The notes under the pieces were generated by a model, which ran no database searches, had not been told where the DNA came from, and saw only the letters and a program-made list of their open reading frames with translations. Positions 6,725 to 16,044 of a stretch of DNA of 64,000 nt are shown here, piece after piece. Numbering within the stretch: position 1 is the first letter of the stretch; each line of letters begins with the position of its first letter. The translations under genes and the position numbers were made by a program. The stretch spans positions 1 to 64,000 of the forward strand of contig WGBO01000056.1 in assembly GCA_015494295.1 (NCBI GenBank), read 5' to 3'. This DNA is from Gammaproteobacteria bacterium (GTDB lineage Bacteria > Pseudomonadota > Gammaproteobacteria > DSM-19610).

Positions 6725-7696
6725 ATGCACGCCACCCTCCCACTGCTGCGCGACACCGATTTTCCGTCACTCGCCCGTGATCGACTGACCACCCTCCAGG
6801 TCAACCTGGGCTATCTCTGCAACCAGAGTTGCCTGCACTGCCATGTCAATGCCGGCCCGGGGCGCAAGGAACAGATGGACGCGGAGACCGTCGACGCGGT
6901 GCTCGCTTTCCTGCGCCGCTCCGGGGTATCCCACCTCGACCTGACCGGCGGCGCGCCGGAGATGAATCCGCATTTCCGGCGGCTGGTGGAAGGCGCCGTG
7001 GATGTCGGCGTGGCGGTCACCGACCGCTGCAACCTTACCGTTCTGACGGAGCCGGGTTTCGACTGGCTGGCGCCTTTCCTGGCCGGGCAGGGTGTAGATG
7101 TGGTGGCCTCGTTGCCCTGTTACCTGGAGGAAAACGTCGACGGTCAGCGTGGCGAAGGCGTGTTTGCCCGCAGCATCGAGGGTTTGCGGCAGCTCAATGC
7201 GCTTGGCTACGGGCGGGAGGGCAGCGGCCTGTGTCTGAACCTGATGTTCAATCCCACCGGCCCGGTGCTGCCGCCGCCACAGTGCCGGCTCGAAGCGGAT
7301 TACCGCGTGGCCTTGCGGGACCGTTACGGGATCGAATTCACCCGGCTGTTCGTGCTCGCCAACATGCCGATCCAGCGTTTCGGCAGCACGCTGGTGTCCA
7401 GGGGGCAGTTCGACGACTACATGGCCTTGCTGAGGTCGGCGCACCAGCCGGCCAACCTGGAAACGGTGATGTGCCGTTCGCTGCTCAGCGTCGACTGGCA
7501 GGGTTATCTGTATGACTGCGATTTCAACCAGATGCTGGGACTGGCCTGGCGCGACAGCGACGGGCGCAGGCAACGTCTGGCAACGTTGAATCCCGGAGAT
7601 CTGGAGGGGCGGAAGATAGCGGTGGCCGATCATTGCTACGGCTGCACCGCCGGGCAGGGCAGCAGTTGCGGAGGAGCGATCGCCGCCGGCGAATGA
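6725..7696 (+). CDS. arsS: ArsS, arsenosugar biosynthesis radical SAM protein
   Basis: This 323-residue radical SAM enzyme has the CNQSCLHC cluster motif (CxxxCxxC) near residues 32-39, followed by HVNAGPGRKEQM. The LDLTGGAPEMNPHFRRLV segment is typical of ArsS. The C-terminal half matches the DUF3641 part of the family (LNLMFNPTGPVLPPPQ, the NMPIQRFGS segment, and the terminal Cys motifs CDFNQMLG and CYGCTAGQGSSCGGA). In arsenosugar synthesis ArsS transfers a 5'-deoxyadenosyl group to dimethylarsenite made by ArsM. No arsM or ars regulator is adjacent here, so the methylated substrate would have to come from elsewhere. The terminal Cys-rich motifs probably bind substrate arsenic or an additional cluster; that is inference. 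Confidence 0.92.
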   Translation: MHATLPLLRDTDFPSLARDRLTTLQVNLGYLCNQSCLHCHVNAGPGRKEQMDAETVDAVLAFLRRSGVSHLDLTGGAPEMNPHFRRLVEGAVDVGVAVTDRCNLTVLTEPGFDWLAPFLAGQGVDVVASLPCYLEENVDGQRGEGVFARSIEGLRQLNALGYGREGSGLCLNLMFNPTGPVLPPPQCRLEADYRVALRDRYGIEFTRLFVLANMPIQRFGSTLVSRGQFDDYMALLRSAHQPANLETVMCRSLLSVDWQGYLYDCDFNQMLGLAWRDSDGRRQRLATLNPGDLEGRKIAVADHCYGCTAGQGSSCGGAIAAGE

Positions 7697-7703
7697 CCCT
7701 GGC

Positions 7704-7735
7704 GCCGGCGGCGCCCCGTGGGGCGCGCCGCCGGC
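7704..7735. terminator. Hairpin between convergent arsS and OmpA genes
   Basis: A strong GC stem, GCCGGCGGCGCCCC / GGGGCGCGCCGCCGGC with loop GT and a two-base bulge, lies between two converging genes. There is no U-tract, so it may act as a bidirectional stem or only as a transcript end protector. Confidence 0.4.
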
Positions 7736-7747
7736 CGGGCTGGCGTG

Positions 7748-8392
7748 TTACTGCGTGCGGGTGCCGCGAATGGTGATTTCCACGCGGCGGTTCCTGGCGC
7801 GACCGTCGGCGCTGGCGTTGCTGGCGACGGGGTTTTCCTCGCCACGGCCGAGGGTGGTCATGATGCGTGGCGATACGCCGTTGTCCATCAGGAAGTTCTT
7901 GACGGCGGCGGCGCGGCGCTGCGACAGCTTCTGGTTGTAGTCGGCGGAGCCGGTGCTGTCGGTGTAGCCCACGATATCCACGCTTTGAACGTCGGCGAGC
8001 CCCTTGATATGTGTCGCCAGGGCGCGCAGCTCGTTTATGCCGGCCGCCTTCAGCTCGGCGCTGTTGACATCGAACAGGGCGCCGGCGGACAGCGTCACGG
8101 ACTTGGTGACCACTTGCGGGGCGGGCGCGGGTTTGGGCGCGGGCGCGACGACCGGGGCCGGTTCGACGGCGGCCTTCGCAACCACGTCGCCACAGGCTTC
8201 CAGGCCGTTGCTGGCGTTCCAGAATCCGGTTTTCACGCAGTTGCCGAAGCCGTCGGTGATGAGATGGCCGCTGGCGTCGCCCACGTAGCCGGCGTTGGCC
8301 TTGCCGGATTCGTGCGCGAGCGCGACCTGGCTGGCGAGAACGCCGGCGCAGGCAACGGCGGCGAGGGAAAGCTTGCTGGGTGAGGTGGACAT
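7748..8392 (-). CDS. OmpA-family outer membrane/peptidoglycan-anchoring protein
   Basis: The 214-residue protein starts at the ATG at 8392, preceded by AAGGAA at a good distance; upstream in-frame codons are not supported. It has a signal peptide ([21 protein letters not shown]). A short N-terminal module with [20 protein letters not shown] carries the two-Cys motif common in such OmpA proteins of proteobacteria. A Pro/Ala linker follows, then a C-terminal OmpA domain from about residue 100. That domain shows [35 protein letters not shown] and [15 protein letters not shown], with the peptidoglycan-binding Asp and Arg. There is no 8-stranded barrel, so it is more likely a periplasmic or lipoprotein-like anchor than a porin. 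It converges on arsS and diverges from the next gene. Confidence 0.9.
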   Translation of the reverse strand: MSTSPSKLSLAAVACAGVLASQVALAHESGKANAGYVGDASGHLITDGFGNCVKTGFWNASNGLEACGDVVAKAAVEPAPVVAPAPKPAPAPQVVTKSVTLSAGALFDVNSAELKAAGINELRALATHIKGLADVQSVDIVGYTDSTGSADYNQKLSQRRAAAVKNFLMDNGVSPRIMTTLGRGEENPVASNASADGRARNRRVEITIRGTRTQ

Positions 8393-8556
8393 GGCTGGTT
8401 CCTTTGTATTTTGCTTGTTCCGGGAACCGACAAGGATACTACAGTGAGCGGCTGCCGTGTTATCGCCATCAGGCCGCCGCGCGCCGCCACCCGGCGGAAT
8501 GGACGGGTGTCCATGCGGCGGGTGGCTTGCGGCGGACTTTCTGGTATGTTGCCGGT

Positions 8557-9309
8557 ATGTCCGAACACCCGGAATCCGCCGCTGCACCGGGACGCCTGCT
8601 GGTCGTGGACCTGGCGCGCGGCGTCGCCATCGCCATGATGGTGGTCTACCATTTCTGCTTCGACCTGGCGCACTTCCGCCTGGCGCGTTTCGATTTTTAC
8701 AACGATCCCTTCTGGCTCAATTTCCGCACGCTGATCCTGGGCCTGTTCCTGTTGCTGGTGGGTGTCAGCCTGGTGCTGGCGACGCGGCGCCGAATCGAGA
8801 CGCGGCGGATTCTGGCGCGCCTGCTGAGAGTGGGGGCCGGCGCGGCGCTGGTAAGCCTGGCGACCTGGTGGATGTTCGGCGACCGCTTCGTGTTTTTCGG
8901 CGTGCTGCACTTCATCGTCGTGGCGAGCGTGCTGGGCCTGCTGTTCGTGCGCCGCCCGCCGATGGCGCTGGCGGCGGGCCTGGTGTTGTTACTGGTCGGC
9001 AACCGGTTGCAGTCGCCCTGGTTCGACCAGCCCGGCTGGCGCTGGATCGGCCTGATGACGCACAAGCCGGCCACCGAGGACTACGTGCCGCTGCTGCCCT
9101 GGCTGGGCGTGGTGCTGACCGGGATTTTCATCGGCGGCTGGCTGTGCCGGAGCGGCCGGCTGCGCGCCCTCGACGCGCGGATGCCGGGACAGCGCCCATG
9201 GGCGCGGGCGCTGGCGTTTTCGGGCAGGCACAGCCTGTTGATCTACCTGCTGCACCAGCCGTTGTTGTTCGGCCTGATCACCGCCGTCCTGGCGGTGAGC
9301 GGCCGCTGA
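8557..9309 (+). CDS. Membrane protein with HGSNAT-type catalytic domain (DUF1624)
   Basis: The 250-residue protein starts at the ATG at 8557. The hallmark is the opening [20 protein letters not shown], with the invariant DLARG and the His of the heparan-alpha-glucosaminide N-acetyltransferase (DUF1624) family. About seven hydrophobic segments follow, and the C-terminal [20 protein letters not shown] is typical of this acyltransferase-like fold. Members are predicted to move acyl groups across or at the membrane; the substrate here is unknown. The gene stands alone, divergent from the OmpA gene and convergent with the DUF1631 gene, whose stop lies two bases away. Confidence 0.87.
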   Translation: MSEHPESAAAPGRLLVVDLARGVAIAMMVVYHFCFDLAHFRLARFDFYNDPFWLNFRTLILGLFLLLVGVSLVLATRRRIETRRILARLLRVGAGAALVSLATWWMFGDRFVFFGVLHFIVVASVLGLLFVRRPPMALAAGLVLLLVGNRLQSPWFDQPGWRWIGLMTHKPATEDYVPLLPWLGVVLTGIFIGGWLCRSGRLRALDARMPGQRPWARALAFSGRHSLLIYLLHQPLLFGLITAVLAVSGR

Positions 9310-9310
9310 A

Positions 9311-11521
9311 TCACTTTTTGTTGTACTCGTCCAGCACGGTGCGCACCGCGCGGTCCATCAGGGGCGCGGCGTTGATGAGCCGGGCGCGCGCGCTGCGCAA
9401 CAGATGGGCGAGTTCCTCGACCGTGTAGTTGCCGGCCTTCAGGCCCTTGCGGTCGGTGAACAGGCAGGTGCCGGTGATGGGGCTTACCCAGCTCAGTTTG
9501 GCGCGCAGCCGCTCGCCGTCCTTGCCGCGGAACTCCATCCAGGTGCCGGGCTTGAGCTGGCGGGCGCGGGTGGTGAAGGCGTCGTCGATGGCCTTCGGGG
9601 TTTTCTTTTCCACCCTGGGGGTGGGCGCCGGTGCTTTGTCGCGGGTTTCCGGGGCTTGCGCCCGTGGCCTGGCAGGTTCCGCCGCCAGCCGTTCCGCGTC
9701 CTGTTTCGGTTGTGGCGCGGCCTCGTCCTCCTGCGCGGCGGTCCGTCCCTGCGCGCGCACCAGCCGCGCGATGAACGCGTCTCGCTCGGTGGGCGGGATC
9801 GACAGGCGTTCCATGCCGCGGCGCAGTTTTTCCAGCAGGCGTGGCTGGATGGCGACCAGGCGCTGGCGGTCGGCCGGCGTGGTCTTGGGCTTTACGCTCC
9901 AGATCAGTTCATCCATGGTCTGCACCGCCTGGTGCCACTCGTCGCTGTCCTTGCCGTTGCGGGCGCAGCATATGAACAGCAGGTTCTTCCAGTGCTTGGC
10001 AATGAACTCGCGCACGAAGTCGAGGTTGTCTTCCTGCTCGATGCGCGGCTGGATTTCCTCCAGGGTGGTGGTTTCGGCCACGGCCAGGCGTTCCTTGCCT
10101 TCCATGACCTTCGCCGAGCGTTCCGCGCGCAGTTCGGCCTCTTCTTCCTCCTGGTCGAGGAAATCCTCGAAGTCGGCCAGCAGGCGTTCGAACAGGCCCA
10201 GATCGTCCTCGAATTGCTCGAGCACCGTCTGCACGATGGACTCCACCTTGACGTAGAGCGGATCCTCGCTGCCCTGCGACTCGTCCCAGCCGACCACGGT
10301 GGCGGCCAGGCGGTTGAGCAACTGGCGCGCCGGGTGCGACTTGCGCGAGAAAAAGCTGTTGTCGAGCAGGGCCACTTTCAACAGCGGGATTTGCAGGCGG
10401 CCGATCAGGGCGCGCATGGCGTCCGGGATGTTGCGGTCTTCCAGGATGTAGTCGAACAGCATGGCGACGATATCCAGCGTCATGCCGCCGGGTTCGCCGA
10501 GGTTGCGGATCACCGGGGTGTCGCGCATGCCGCGCAGGATGTTGATGGTGCCGGTCTGCACGCTGGCGCTGTCCAGCATCGGCACGCCGGCAATGCCGGC
10601 CTCGCCGGCCTGCGCCGGGTCGCCGCCCTGTTGCAGGAAGGTCAGCGCGTTGATGGAGGGTTGGACGTACTGGGCATGGCCCTGCATCGGCACGCCGCTC
10701 GCGGGCTGGCCCGGGAAGCCGGCCGGTATCCCGCCGACGGGCGCGCCGGGCGGCCCCCCGGCGCCGGCAACCGGTCCCGGGTCGCCCGGCATGGGCGCCA
10801 CCGGAACCGGGTCCGGATTCTTGCGCACCGTGGTGCGGATTTCCGGCATCACATCCATCTTGATGAGTTGCTGGTTGAGCTCGCGGTACAGGGCGTCGAT
10901 GTGGGCGCCCACGTGCTTGTCGAACAGCTTGAAGATCACCAGGCGGATTTCCAGGCCGGTCTCGATGTGCTCAGCGGCCTTGCGGAAGGCGTTGCAGATT
11001 GCCTCCGGGCCGACCGGGTTTTCATAGCGCTCCAGGTCGACGTCGTTGATGAGGAAGCCGATACGCTTGTCCAGGGCGTACAGCGACTGCCGGCACTGGC
11101 TGCGGATCTTGTTGATCATGTTGGAGACGGCGAGGTCTTCTTCCAGCTCGGCCTTGTCGAGCAGGCCCAGCCCCGATTCGCTGTCGAGGTTCAGGCCGGT
11201 GTCGGCGTCGCGGCGGCGGATGCCGTGGTCGAAGTTGTTCCGGAACTGGTCGATAAAGTCGTTCTCGATATCCTTGCGGATGATGCGCAGTTCGCGCATG
11301 GCGTCGAAATACTGCGTTTGTATCATGTTGTTCTCGGCCTTTTCGGCGCGTGAGAACAGCGCGTCATCGACACTGTCCATCATGGTCTCGATGTGTTTTT
11401 CCAGCGCGGTGACGGCGAGGGTGCGAATCGCGCGCATCGCGCGCGCGCGGGGCCCGCTCGCGCCCCGGGTCTGGCCATAGTCCTCAAGACTTACCACTTT
11501 CTTCCTGATTGACTCTGACAT
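9311..11521 (-). CDS. DUF1631-family protein with PilZ-like C-terminus
   Basis: The 736-residue protein starts at the ATG at 11521 (MSESIRKKVVSLEDYG). It is mostly helical and cytoplasmic. The N-terminal third (RTLAVTALEKHIETMMDSVD, then FLINDVDLERYENPVGPEAI) and the central block (DIVAMLFDYILEDRNIPDAM and LPLLKVALLDNSFF-like sequence) are characteristic of DUF1631. A Pro/Gly/Ala-rich linker lies around residues 245-300. The C-terminus (GTWMEFRGKDGERLRAKLSW, then CLFTDRKG) resembles the PilZ-like tail found in this family. Function is not established. It is divergently placed from an HDOD signalling gene, and linkage with regulatory proteins suggests a signalling role. Confidence 0.85.
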   Translation of the reverse strand: MSESIRKKVVSLEDYGQTRGASGPRARAMRAIRTLAVTALEKHIETMMDSVDDALFSRAEKAENNMIQTQYFDAMRELRIIRKDIENDFIDQFRNNFDHGIRRRDADTGLNLDSESGLGLLDKAELEEDLAVSNMINKIRSQCRQSLYALDKRIGFLINDVDLERYENPVGPEAICNAFRKAAEHIETGLEIRLVIFKLFDKHVGAHIDALYRELNQQLIKMDVMPEIRTTVRKNPDPVPVAPMPGDPGPVAGAGGPPGAPVGGIPAGFPGQPASGVPMQGHAQYVQPSINALTFLQQGGDPAQAGEAGIAGVPMLDSASVQTGTINILRGMRDTPVIRNLGEPGGMTLDIVAMLFDYILEDRNIPDAMRALIGRLQIPLLKVALLDNSFFSRKSHPARQLLNRLAATVVGWDESQGSEDPLYVKVESIVQTVLEQFEDDLGLFERLLADFEDFLDQEEEEAELRAERSAKVMEGKERLAVAETTTLEEIQPRIEQEDNLDFVREFIAKHWKNLLFICCARNGKDSDEWHQAVQTMDELIWSVKPKTTPADRQRLVAIQPRLLEKLRRGMERLSIPPTERDAFIARLVRAQGRTAAQEDEAAPQPKQDAERLAAEPARPRAQAPETRDKAPAPTPRVEKKTPKAIDDAFTTRARQLKPGTWMEFRGKDGERLRAKLSWVSPITGTCLFTDRKGLKAGNYTVEELAHLLRSARARLINAAPLMDRAVRTVLDEYNKK

Positions 11522-11696
11522 AACGATACCCGCTGCATTGAATTGATGTTCCGGTGTGTTTAACGACTGGTAGAGATAAATATCATGGGCGGGATTGCAA
11601 ATATGTGAGCCACTCGGCAAAAAAATGCGCGGGGCGCCACTCCAGTTTTGTCCGCGCGCGTCGTTAAGGGGAGAAACGAGAAACCCGGGCAGGAAC

Positions 11697-12581
11697 ATGA
11701 ACGGACGCAATCCCATTGCCGGAAGAACGGTCGAACAGACCGCCCTGGTCAGCCTGCTGGACGATGTCGAGGGGCTGGCCTCGCCGCCGGACGTGTGCCT
11801 GCGGGTCTTCGAACTGGTTCATTCCCCGAACGCCGGCGCCGCCGACATTGCCGAGGTGGTGGCGACCGACCCCAACCTCACGGCGCGGCTGCTGCGCATC
11901 GCCAACAGCGCGTTCTACCGTTTTCGCCGCAAGATCGACACCATCAGCCGCGCCATCATGGTGATCGGCACCACCGAGCTGTACCAACTGGTGTTGTCGG
12001 TGTCGGCGGTGAAGTCGTTCAGTGGCATCCCCAATGAACTGGTAAGGATGGAGACATTCTGGAAGCACAGCGTGTACACCGGACTGGTGGCGCGCGCGCT
12101 GGCGGAGCGGGCCAGCGTGTTGCACCCGGAGCGGTTGTTCGTGGCCGGTCTGCTGCACGATATCGGCAGTCTGGTACTGTACCATCAGCGCCCGCAGGCG
12201 ATGCGCGACCTGTTGCTGGTGGCGGACGGTGACGAGGAGGTGTTGTACGAGGCGGAGCACGACCGCTTTGGTTTCAGCCACGCCGACGTCGCCGCGCTGA
12301 TGATGGACGAGTGGTGCCTGCCGGAGGAACTGGTGCTGGCCATCAAGTGGCACCACCAGCCGGGGTTTGCGGGTCTGGCCGCGCTGGAGGCGCAGTTGCT
12401 GTTCCTGGCGGGGCAGCTCGTCAACGAGTCCGAGCAGGGCAACTTCATGGGTTCCCCACGCGCCGACGTCCAGGTGGAGGCAGAGATGCTGGCCATGGCG
12501 GGCCTGGGCGAGGACGACCTGTTCGCCGCCTTCGAGGCCGCCGCCGAGCAGTTCCCCTCGGTGCTGGAGTCGCTGATCTAG
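11697..12581 (+). CDS. HDOD-domain signalling protein
   Basis: The 294-residue protein starts at the ATG at 11697 with AGGAAC just upstream. An HDOD domain covers most of the chain: LPSPPDV-like opening (LASPPDVCLRVFELV), VVATDPNLTARLLRIANSAF, IMVIGTTELYQLVLSVSAVK, then FVAGLLHDIGSLVLYH and the DRFGFSHADVAALMMDEW segment with HH in AIKWHHQPG. HDOD domains are HD-like but usually lack hydrolase activity and act in regulation, often with cyclic-di-GMP or kinase partners. Its TAG stop and the stop of the following minus-strand gene share the bases CTAG (12578-12581). Confidence 0.9.
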   Translation: MNGRNPIAGRTVEQTALVSLLDDVEGLASPPDVCLRVFELVHSPNAGAADIAEVVATDPNLTARLLRIANSAFYRFRRKIDTISRAIMVIGTTELYQLVLSVSAVKSFSGIPNELVRMETFWKHSVYTGLVARALAERASVLHPERLFVAGLLHDIGSLVLYHQRPQAMRDLLLVADGDEEVLYEAEHDRFGFSHADVAALMMDEWCLPEELVLAIKWHHQPGFAGLAALEAQLLFLAGQLVNESEQGNFMGSPRADVQVEAEMLAMAGLGEDDLFAAFEAAAEQFPSVLESLI

Positions 12582-13486
12582 TTTTCGCCCGCGCCGAACT
12601 GGCGCTGCACGGCGCGCACCCGGCGGACCCAGGGCCGGTTGCGTCGCAGTTCTTCCGGCAGGGCGGATGCCGCCGCCTGTGCCGCCTTCGTATCCCCGAA
12701 CACCCCGTAGAGCAGGGCGTGGCGGCGCTGGCCGTCCTTGTCGTAGGCGCAGACGGCGTGCGGCGCAAGGGCGTGGCGGGCAGCCAGTTCACGGGCGTCG
12801 CCGCGCTGCGTGGAGGACATCAGTTGCAGGGTGTAGGCGCGCGGGTCCAGGCTGGCCAGCCAATCGCCGCAGGTCGCCGCGGGAGCCGTGGCGGTTTGCG
12901 GAGCGGTGGCGGTGGGCTTGGCCGGCGCGCCACTGTCGGCGCCGAGATCCCGCAGCATGCGCACCGCTTGGTAGTGGCCGTTTTCGGCGGACAGCCGCAG
13001 CAGGCGCAGGGCCTCCTCGCGGTTCTTTTCGACGCCGGCGCCCTCGAAATAGGCGTTGGCGAGGTTGAACTGGGCGGCGCCGAAGCCCTGTTTGGCCGCC
13101 TTGCGCCACCACATCACCGCGCGCCGGTCGTTCTGGCGCACGCCCTCGCCGCGCTTGTAGGCGTTGCCCAGGTTGTACTGGGCCGGCACATAGCCCTGCT
13201 GCGCGGCGCGCAGGAACCAGTAGCTGGACTCGACCCGGTCCACCGGCACGCCGATACCGCCGTAGTACAGGGTGCCGATGGCGAATTGCGCCTCGGCGTC
13301 GCCGTGTTCGGCGAGCGGGCGCCACAGGGTCAGCGCCGTTTCGATATCGCCCGCCACATAGGCTTCCTGGCCCGCCTCGAACATCGGGCTGGAGGCCAGT
13401 GCGGGGGCCGCGCAGGCCAGCCACAGGGCCAGCAGCGCCCCGGACCGCCGGGCGCTGGCGGAGCGCCGGGCTAATCGCTTGATCAT
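12578..13486 (-). CDS. Sel1-repeat protein with SPOR-like C-terminus, exported
   Basis: It was read from the ATG at 13486, which gives a clean signal peptide (MIKRLARRSASARRSGALLA, then LWLACAAPALA). Alternative in-frame ATGs at 13501 and 13516 would only lengthen the n-region. Four Sel1-type repeats follow (DAEAQFAIGTLYYGGIGVPV, QYNLGNAYKRGEGV, AQFNLANAYFEGAGVEKN, then a shorter one). After a Pro/Thr/Ala linker comes a SPOR-like domain (ASLDPRAYTLQLMSS, YGVFGDTKAAQAAASALP), which in its family binds denuded septal peptidoglycan. It probably acts in the periplasm near the cell wall. It is convergent with the HDOD gene and divergent from the partner-switching operon. Confidence 0.85.
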   Translation of the reverse strand: MIKRLARRSASARRSGALLALWLACAAPALASSPMFEAGQEAYVAGDIETALTLWRPLAEHGDAEAQFAIGTLYYGGIGVPVDRVESSYWFLRAAQQGYVPAQYNLGNAYKRGEGVRQNDRRAVMWWRKAAKQGFGAAQFNLANAYFEGAGVEKNREEALRLLRLSAENGHYQAVRMLRDLGADSGAPAKPTATAPQTATAPAATCGDWLASLDPRAYTLQLMSSTQRGDARELAARHALAPHAVCAYDKDGQRRHALLYGVFGDTKAAQAAASALPEELRRNRPWVRRVRAVQRQFGAGEN

Positions 13487-13564
13487 TGGTCGAAAAATCA
13501 TTCCAGCCGGCGCCATTTCTGCCGTTAATTGAAGTCACAGGTGGAGCAAATTAACCCCTTCAGG

Positions 13565-15292
13565 ATGCTTGATCAACAGGTTATGGAAGAAACCGTCGCG
13601 GAATACTCGGTGCGGCCGACCGATCTGCCCGCGCCGCCCAAGGATGCCATTCGTATCGTGCAGGCCTGTTCGCGCCCCGGCGTCGACAGCCGCGAACTGG
13701 CGCGCCTGGTCGCCAACGACCCGGTGCTGACCGCCGAGCTGCTGCGCATATCCAATTCCGCCTACTTCGGGCTGGTCAGCCAGGTGAAGTCGGTGAGCCG
13801 GGCGGTGACGGTGCTCGGCAATCGCGCCTTGCGCAATCTGGTGCTGTGCATCTCCATGCGCGACGCGCTGCGCTCGGACGCTATCCCCGGTTTCAATATC
13901 GACGTGTACTGGGAGGATGCGCTGCGCCGCGCGGTCAGCGCGCGCATGCTGGCGGAATTGGCGCGGCTCGACCCGGAAGAATGTTTTACCGCCGGCCTGT
14001 TGCAGGATTTCGGGTTGCTGGTGCTGTTGTACCTGAACCCGGACCAGGTGTCGCACTGGGAACGGCTGGCGGCTTCCACGCCCGACGAGCGCCGCGATAT
14101 CGAGATCGACCTGTTCCACGCCACCCACGACGAGGTGGGCCTGACGCTGGCCACCAGTTGGGATCTGCCGCCGGATCTGGCGATGGCCATGGGCTACCAC
14201 CACGACGCTCCGCCGGAAGACACCGAGCAGGCCATGCGGCAGTTATGCACGGTGGCGACCTGCGCCGACTGGATGGCTTCCGTGTACCGCTCGGCGGACA
14301 AGCGTACCGCCATCCAGCAGGTGCGCAGCCTGCTCGCCGAGCACTTTGACGCCAGCGCCGAACACAGCGACTACCTGTTGCAGCAGGTAGCCGAATCGGT
14401 GGCCGAGGCGGCGACCGCAATGGGCATGCGGGTGGGCGAGCAGGTAACCTTCGACCAGGTGCTGCGCGAGGCCAACCTGCGTCTCGCCGAGGAAAACCTC
14501 AGCTACCAGGAACTCACCTGGCGGCTGGAGCAGGCGCTGGGCGAACGCGACCGCTACGCCGCCGAACTGCACCGCGAACTGGAGCTGGCGCGCGAGGTGC
14601 AGCAGAGCCTGCTGCCCAACGCCGCGCAGCAACTGCCGGGCATTACCGGCATGAACCTGTCGGCCAAGGCCGTGTCCGGCGATTTCTTCGACTATTTCCG
14701 CATAGGCGAGAACAGGCTGGCGTTTTGCCTCGCCGATGTTTCCGGCAAGGGCATGAACGCGGCGCTGCTGATGGCCAAGACCGCCAGCCTGTTCCGCTGC
14801 CTGGGCAAGGGCGTGCACGATCCCGGCAAGCTGCTGGCGATGATCAACCGCGAGATTTCCGAAACCTCGGTGCGCGGCATGTTCGTGACCATGCTGGCCG
14901 GGGTGGTGGACCAGGCCAGCGGCCAGGTGACGCTGGCCAATGCCGGCCACCTGCCGGCCCTGCACATGGGCTGCGCGGCGCTGGTGGGCGAATACCCGGC
15001 CAAGGCGCCGCCGTTGGGCATCAGTCCGGACAGCCTGTTTCCCAACGACAGTTTCGAGCTGCTGGGCGGCTGCCTGTACCTGTACACCGACGGCCTGCTC
15101 GAAGCGCGCGTCGGCGACGGCCCGCGCCTGGAGCACGATGGTCTGGTACGGGTGCTGCGCGAGCAGGCGGCGGTGCCGTTGCAGGATCGTCCGCGCGCCA
15201 TCACCGAGGCGGTGATCGACCCGGACGGCGTGCTGGAGGACGACCTCACGCTGGTGATTATCGAGGGAAGGAAATTGAATGGATTGCAGTAG
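13565..15292 (+). CDS. HDOD-PP2C (SpoIIE/RsbU-like) fusion phosphatase
   Basis: Two domains are visible. Residues ~10-210 form an HDOD domain (LPAPPKDAIRIVQ, LVANDPVLTAELLRISNSAY, then FTAGLLQDFGLLVLLYL and MGYHHDAPPE). After a coiled coil (~305-345) comes a SpoIIE-type PP2C phosphatase with all metal-binding motifs: SGDFFDYFRI, LADVSGKGMNAALLMAK, NAGHLPAL, YTDGLLEAR and DDLTLVII. Family members dephosphorylate STAS anti-anti-sigma factors, so the likely substrate is the STAS protein two genes downstream. The start is uncertain: ATG 13565 is used here, with TTG 13529 or ATG 13583 as alternatives. The 3' end overlaps the next gene by 14 bases, indicating coupled translation. Confidence 0.9.
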   Translation: MLDQQVMEETVAEYSVRPTDLPAPPKDAIRIVQACSRPGVDSRELARLVANDPVLTAELLRISNSAYFGLVSQVKSVSRAVTVLGNRALRNLVLCISMRDALRSDAIPGFNIDVYWEDALRRAVSARMLAELARLDPEECFTAGLLQDFGLLVLLYLNPDQVSHWERLAASTPDERRDIEIDLFHATHDEVGLTLATSWDLPPDLAMAMGYHHDAPPEDTEQAMRQLCTVATCADWMASVYRSADKRTAIQQVRSLLAEHFDASAEHSDYLLQQVAESVAEAATAMGMRVGEQVTFDQVLREANLRLAEENLSYQELTWRLEQALGERDRYAAELHRELELAREVQQSLLPNAAQQLPGITGMNLSAKAVSGDFFDYFRIGENRLAFCLADVSGKGMNAALLMAKTASLFRCLGKGVHDPGKLLAMINREISETSVRGMFVTMLAGVVDQASGQVTLANAGHLPALHMGCAALVGEYPAKAPPLGISPDSLFPNDSFELLGGCLYLYTDGLLEARVGDGPRLEHDGLVRVLREQAAVPLQDRPRAITEAVIDPDGVLEDDLTLVIIEGRKLNGLQ

Positions 15293-15728
15293 TCAACTGG
15301 TGACGGTCGGTTTCTGTTCGCGCGCCAGCAACCTCAGGTTGCTGCGCAGCGTGATGCGCGACGCCGCCGGCCTGGCCGGGCTGGACGCGGGCCAGACCGA
15401 CGCCATGGTGCTGGCGGTCAACGAGGCGTGCATGAACATCATCCAGCACGCTTATGGCATGGATCCGGATGGACGTATCGACGTGAGCCTGTGGCAGGAA
15501 CCCGGCGCGCTGGTGATCCGCATTCGCGACTACGCGCCCCCTGTCGATGCGGGGCAGGTGCGCTCGCGCGATCTCGACGACATCCGGCCCGGTGGCCTGG
15601 GCGTGCACCTTATAAACAGTCTGATGGACGAATGCGGCTTCGTGGAGCCGCCGTCCGGTGGCGGCAATCTCTTGCAGATGAAGATGTTTGCCAGAAAGCA
15701 GGGAGAAAACGATGACATTTCCGGTTGA
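15279..15728 (+). CDS. RsbW-like serine kinase/anti-sigma factor (HATPase_c_2)
   Basis: The 149-residue GHKL ATPase has the N-box NEACMNIIQHAYG, the G1-like RIRDYAPPVD and the G2-like RPGGLGVHLINSLMDECGF. In partner-switching systems this protein phosphorylates a STAS-domain antagonist and may bind a sigma factor or another target. It starts inside the end of the phosphatase gene and itself overlaps the start of the STAS gene by 17 bases, so all three are translationally coupled. No cognate sigma factor is present in the window, and the target could be the transporter encoded downstream. Confidence 0.88.
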   Translation: MDCSSQLVTVGFCSRASNLRLLRSVMRDAAGLAGLDAGQTDAMVLAVNEACMNIIQHAYGMDPDGRIDVSLWQEPGALVIRIRDYAPPVDAGQVRSRDLDDIRPGGLGVHLINSLMDECGFVEPPSGGGNLLQMKMFARKQGENDDISG

Positions 15729-16044
15729 AGACAGGCAGGGGTTCAGCGTGGTGATGCTGAGCGGCGAGATCGATCTCAACAACTCGCCCGACGCGCGCAA
15801 GGTGATCCTGAACAGCCTGAAGAAGATGAAGCACGTGATGGTGGACCTGTCCAACGTGGACTATATCGACAGCTCCGGCGTCGCCAGCCTGGTGGAAGGA
15901 TTCCAGTACGCGCGCAGCAACGAGCTGGAGTTCGGCCTGATCGGCGTCAGCGAGGCGGCCATGAGCGTGCTGCGGCTGGCGCGCCTCGACCAGGTGTTCC
16001 GCATCTACGGCTCGCTGGACGAGCGGCTGGCCAATGGCGGCTGA
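15712..16044 (+). CDS. STAS-domain protein (anti-sigma antagonist / MlaB-like)
   Basis: The 110-residue STAS domain starts at the ATG at 15712. It has the standard fold markers: VVMLSGEIDLNNSPDARKVI, VMVDLSNVDYIDSSGVASLV (the first Ser of IDSSG is the phosphorylation site in SpoIIAA-type proteins) and GLIGVSEAAMSVLRLARLD. In Mla transporters a STAS subunit, MlaB, binds the ATPase MlaF. Here one STAS protein lies between RsbU/RsbW-like regulators and the MlaE-like permease, whose gene it overlaps. It may therefore serve both as switch protein and as transporter subunit; that dual role is inference. Confidence 0.88.
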   Translation: MTFPVEDRQGFSVVMLSGEIDLNNSPDARKVILNSLKKMKHVMVDLSNVDYIDSSGVASLVEGFQYARSNELEFGLIGVSEAAMSVLRLARLDQVFRIYGSLDERLANGG

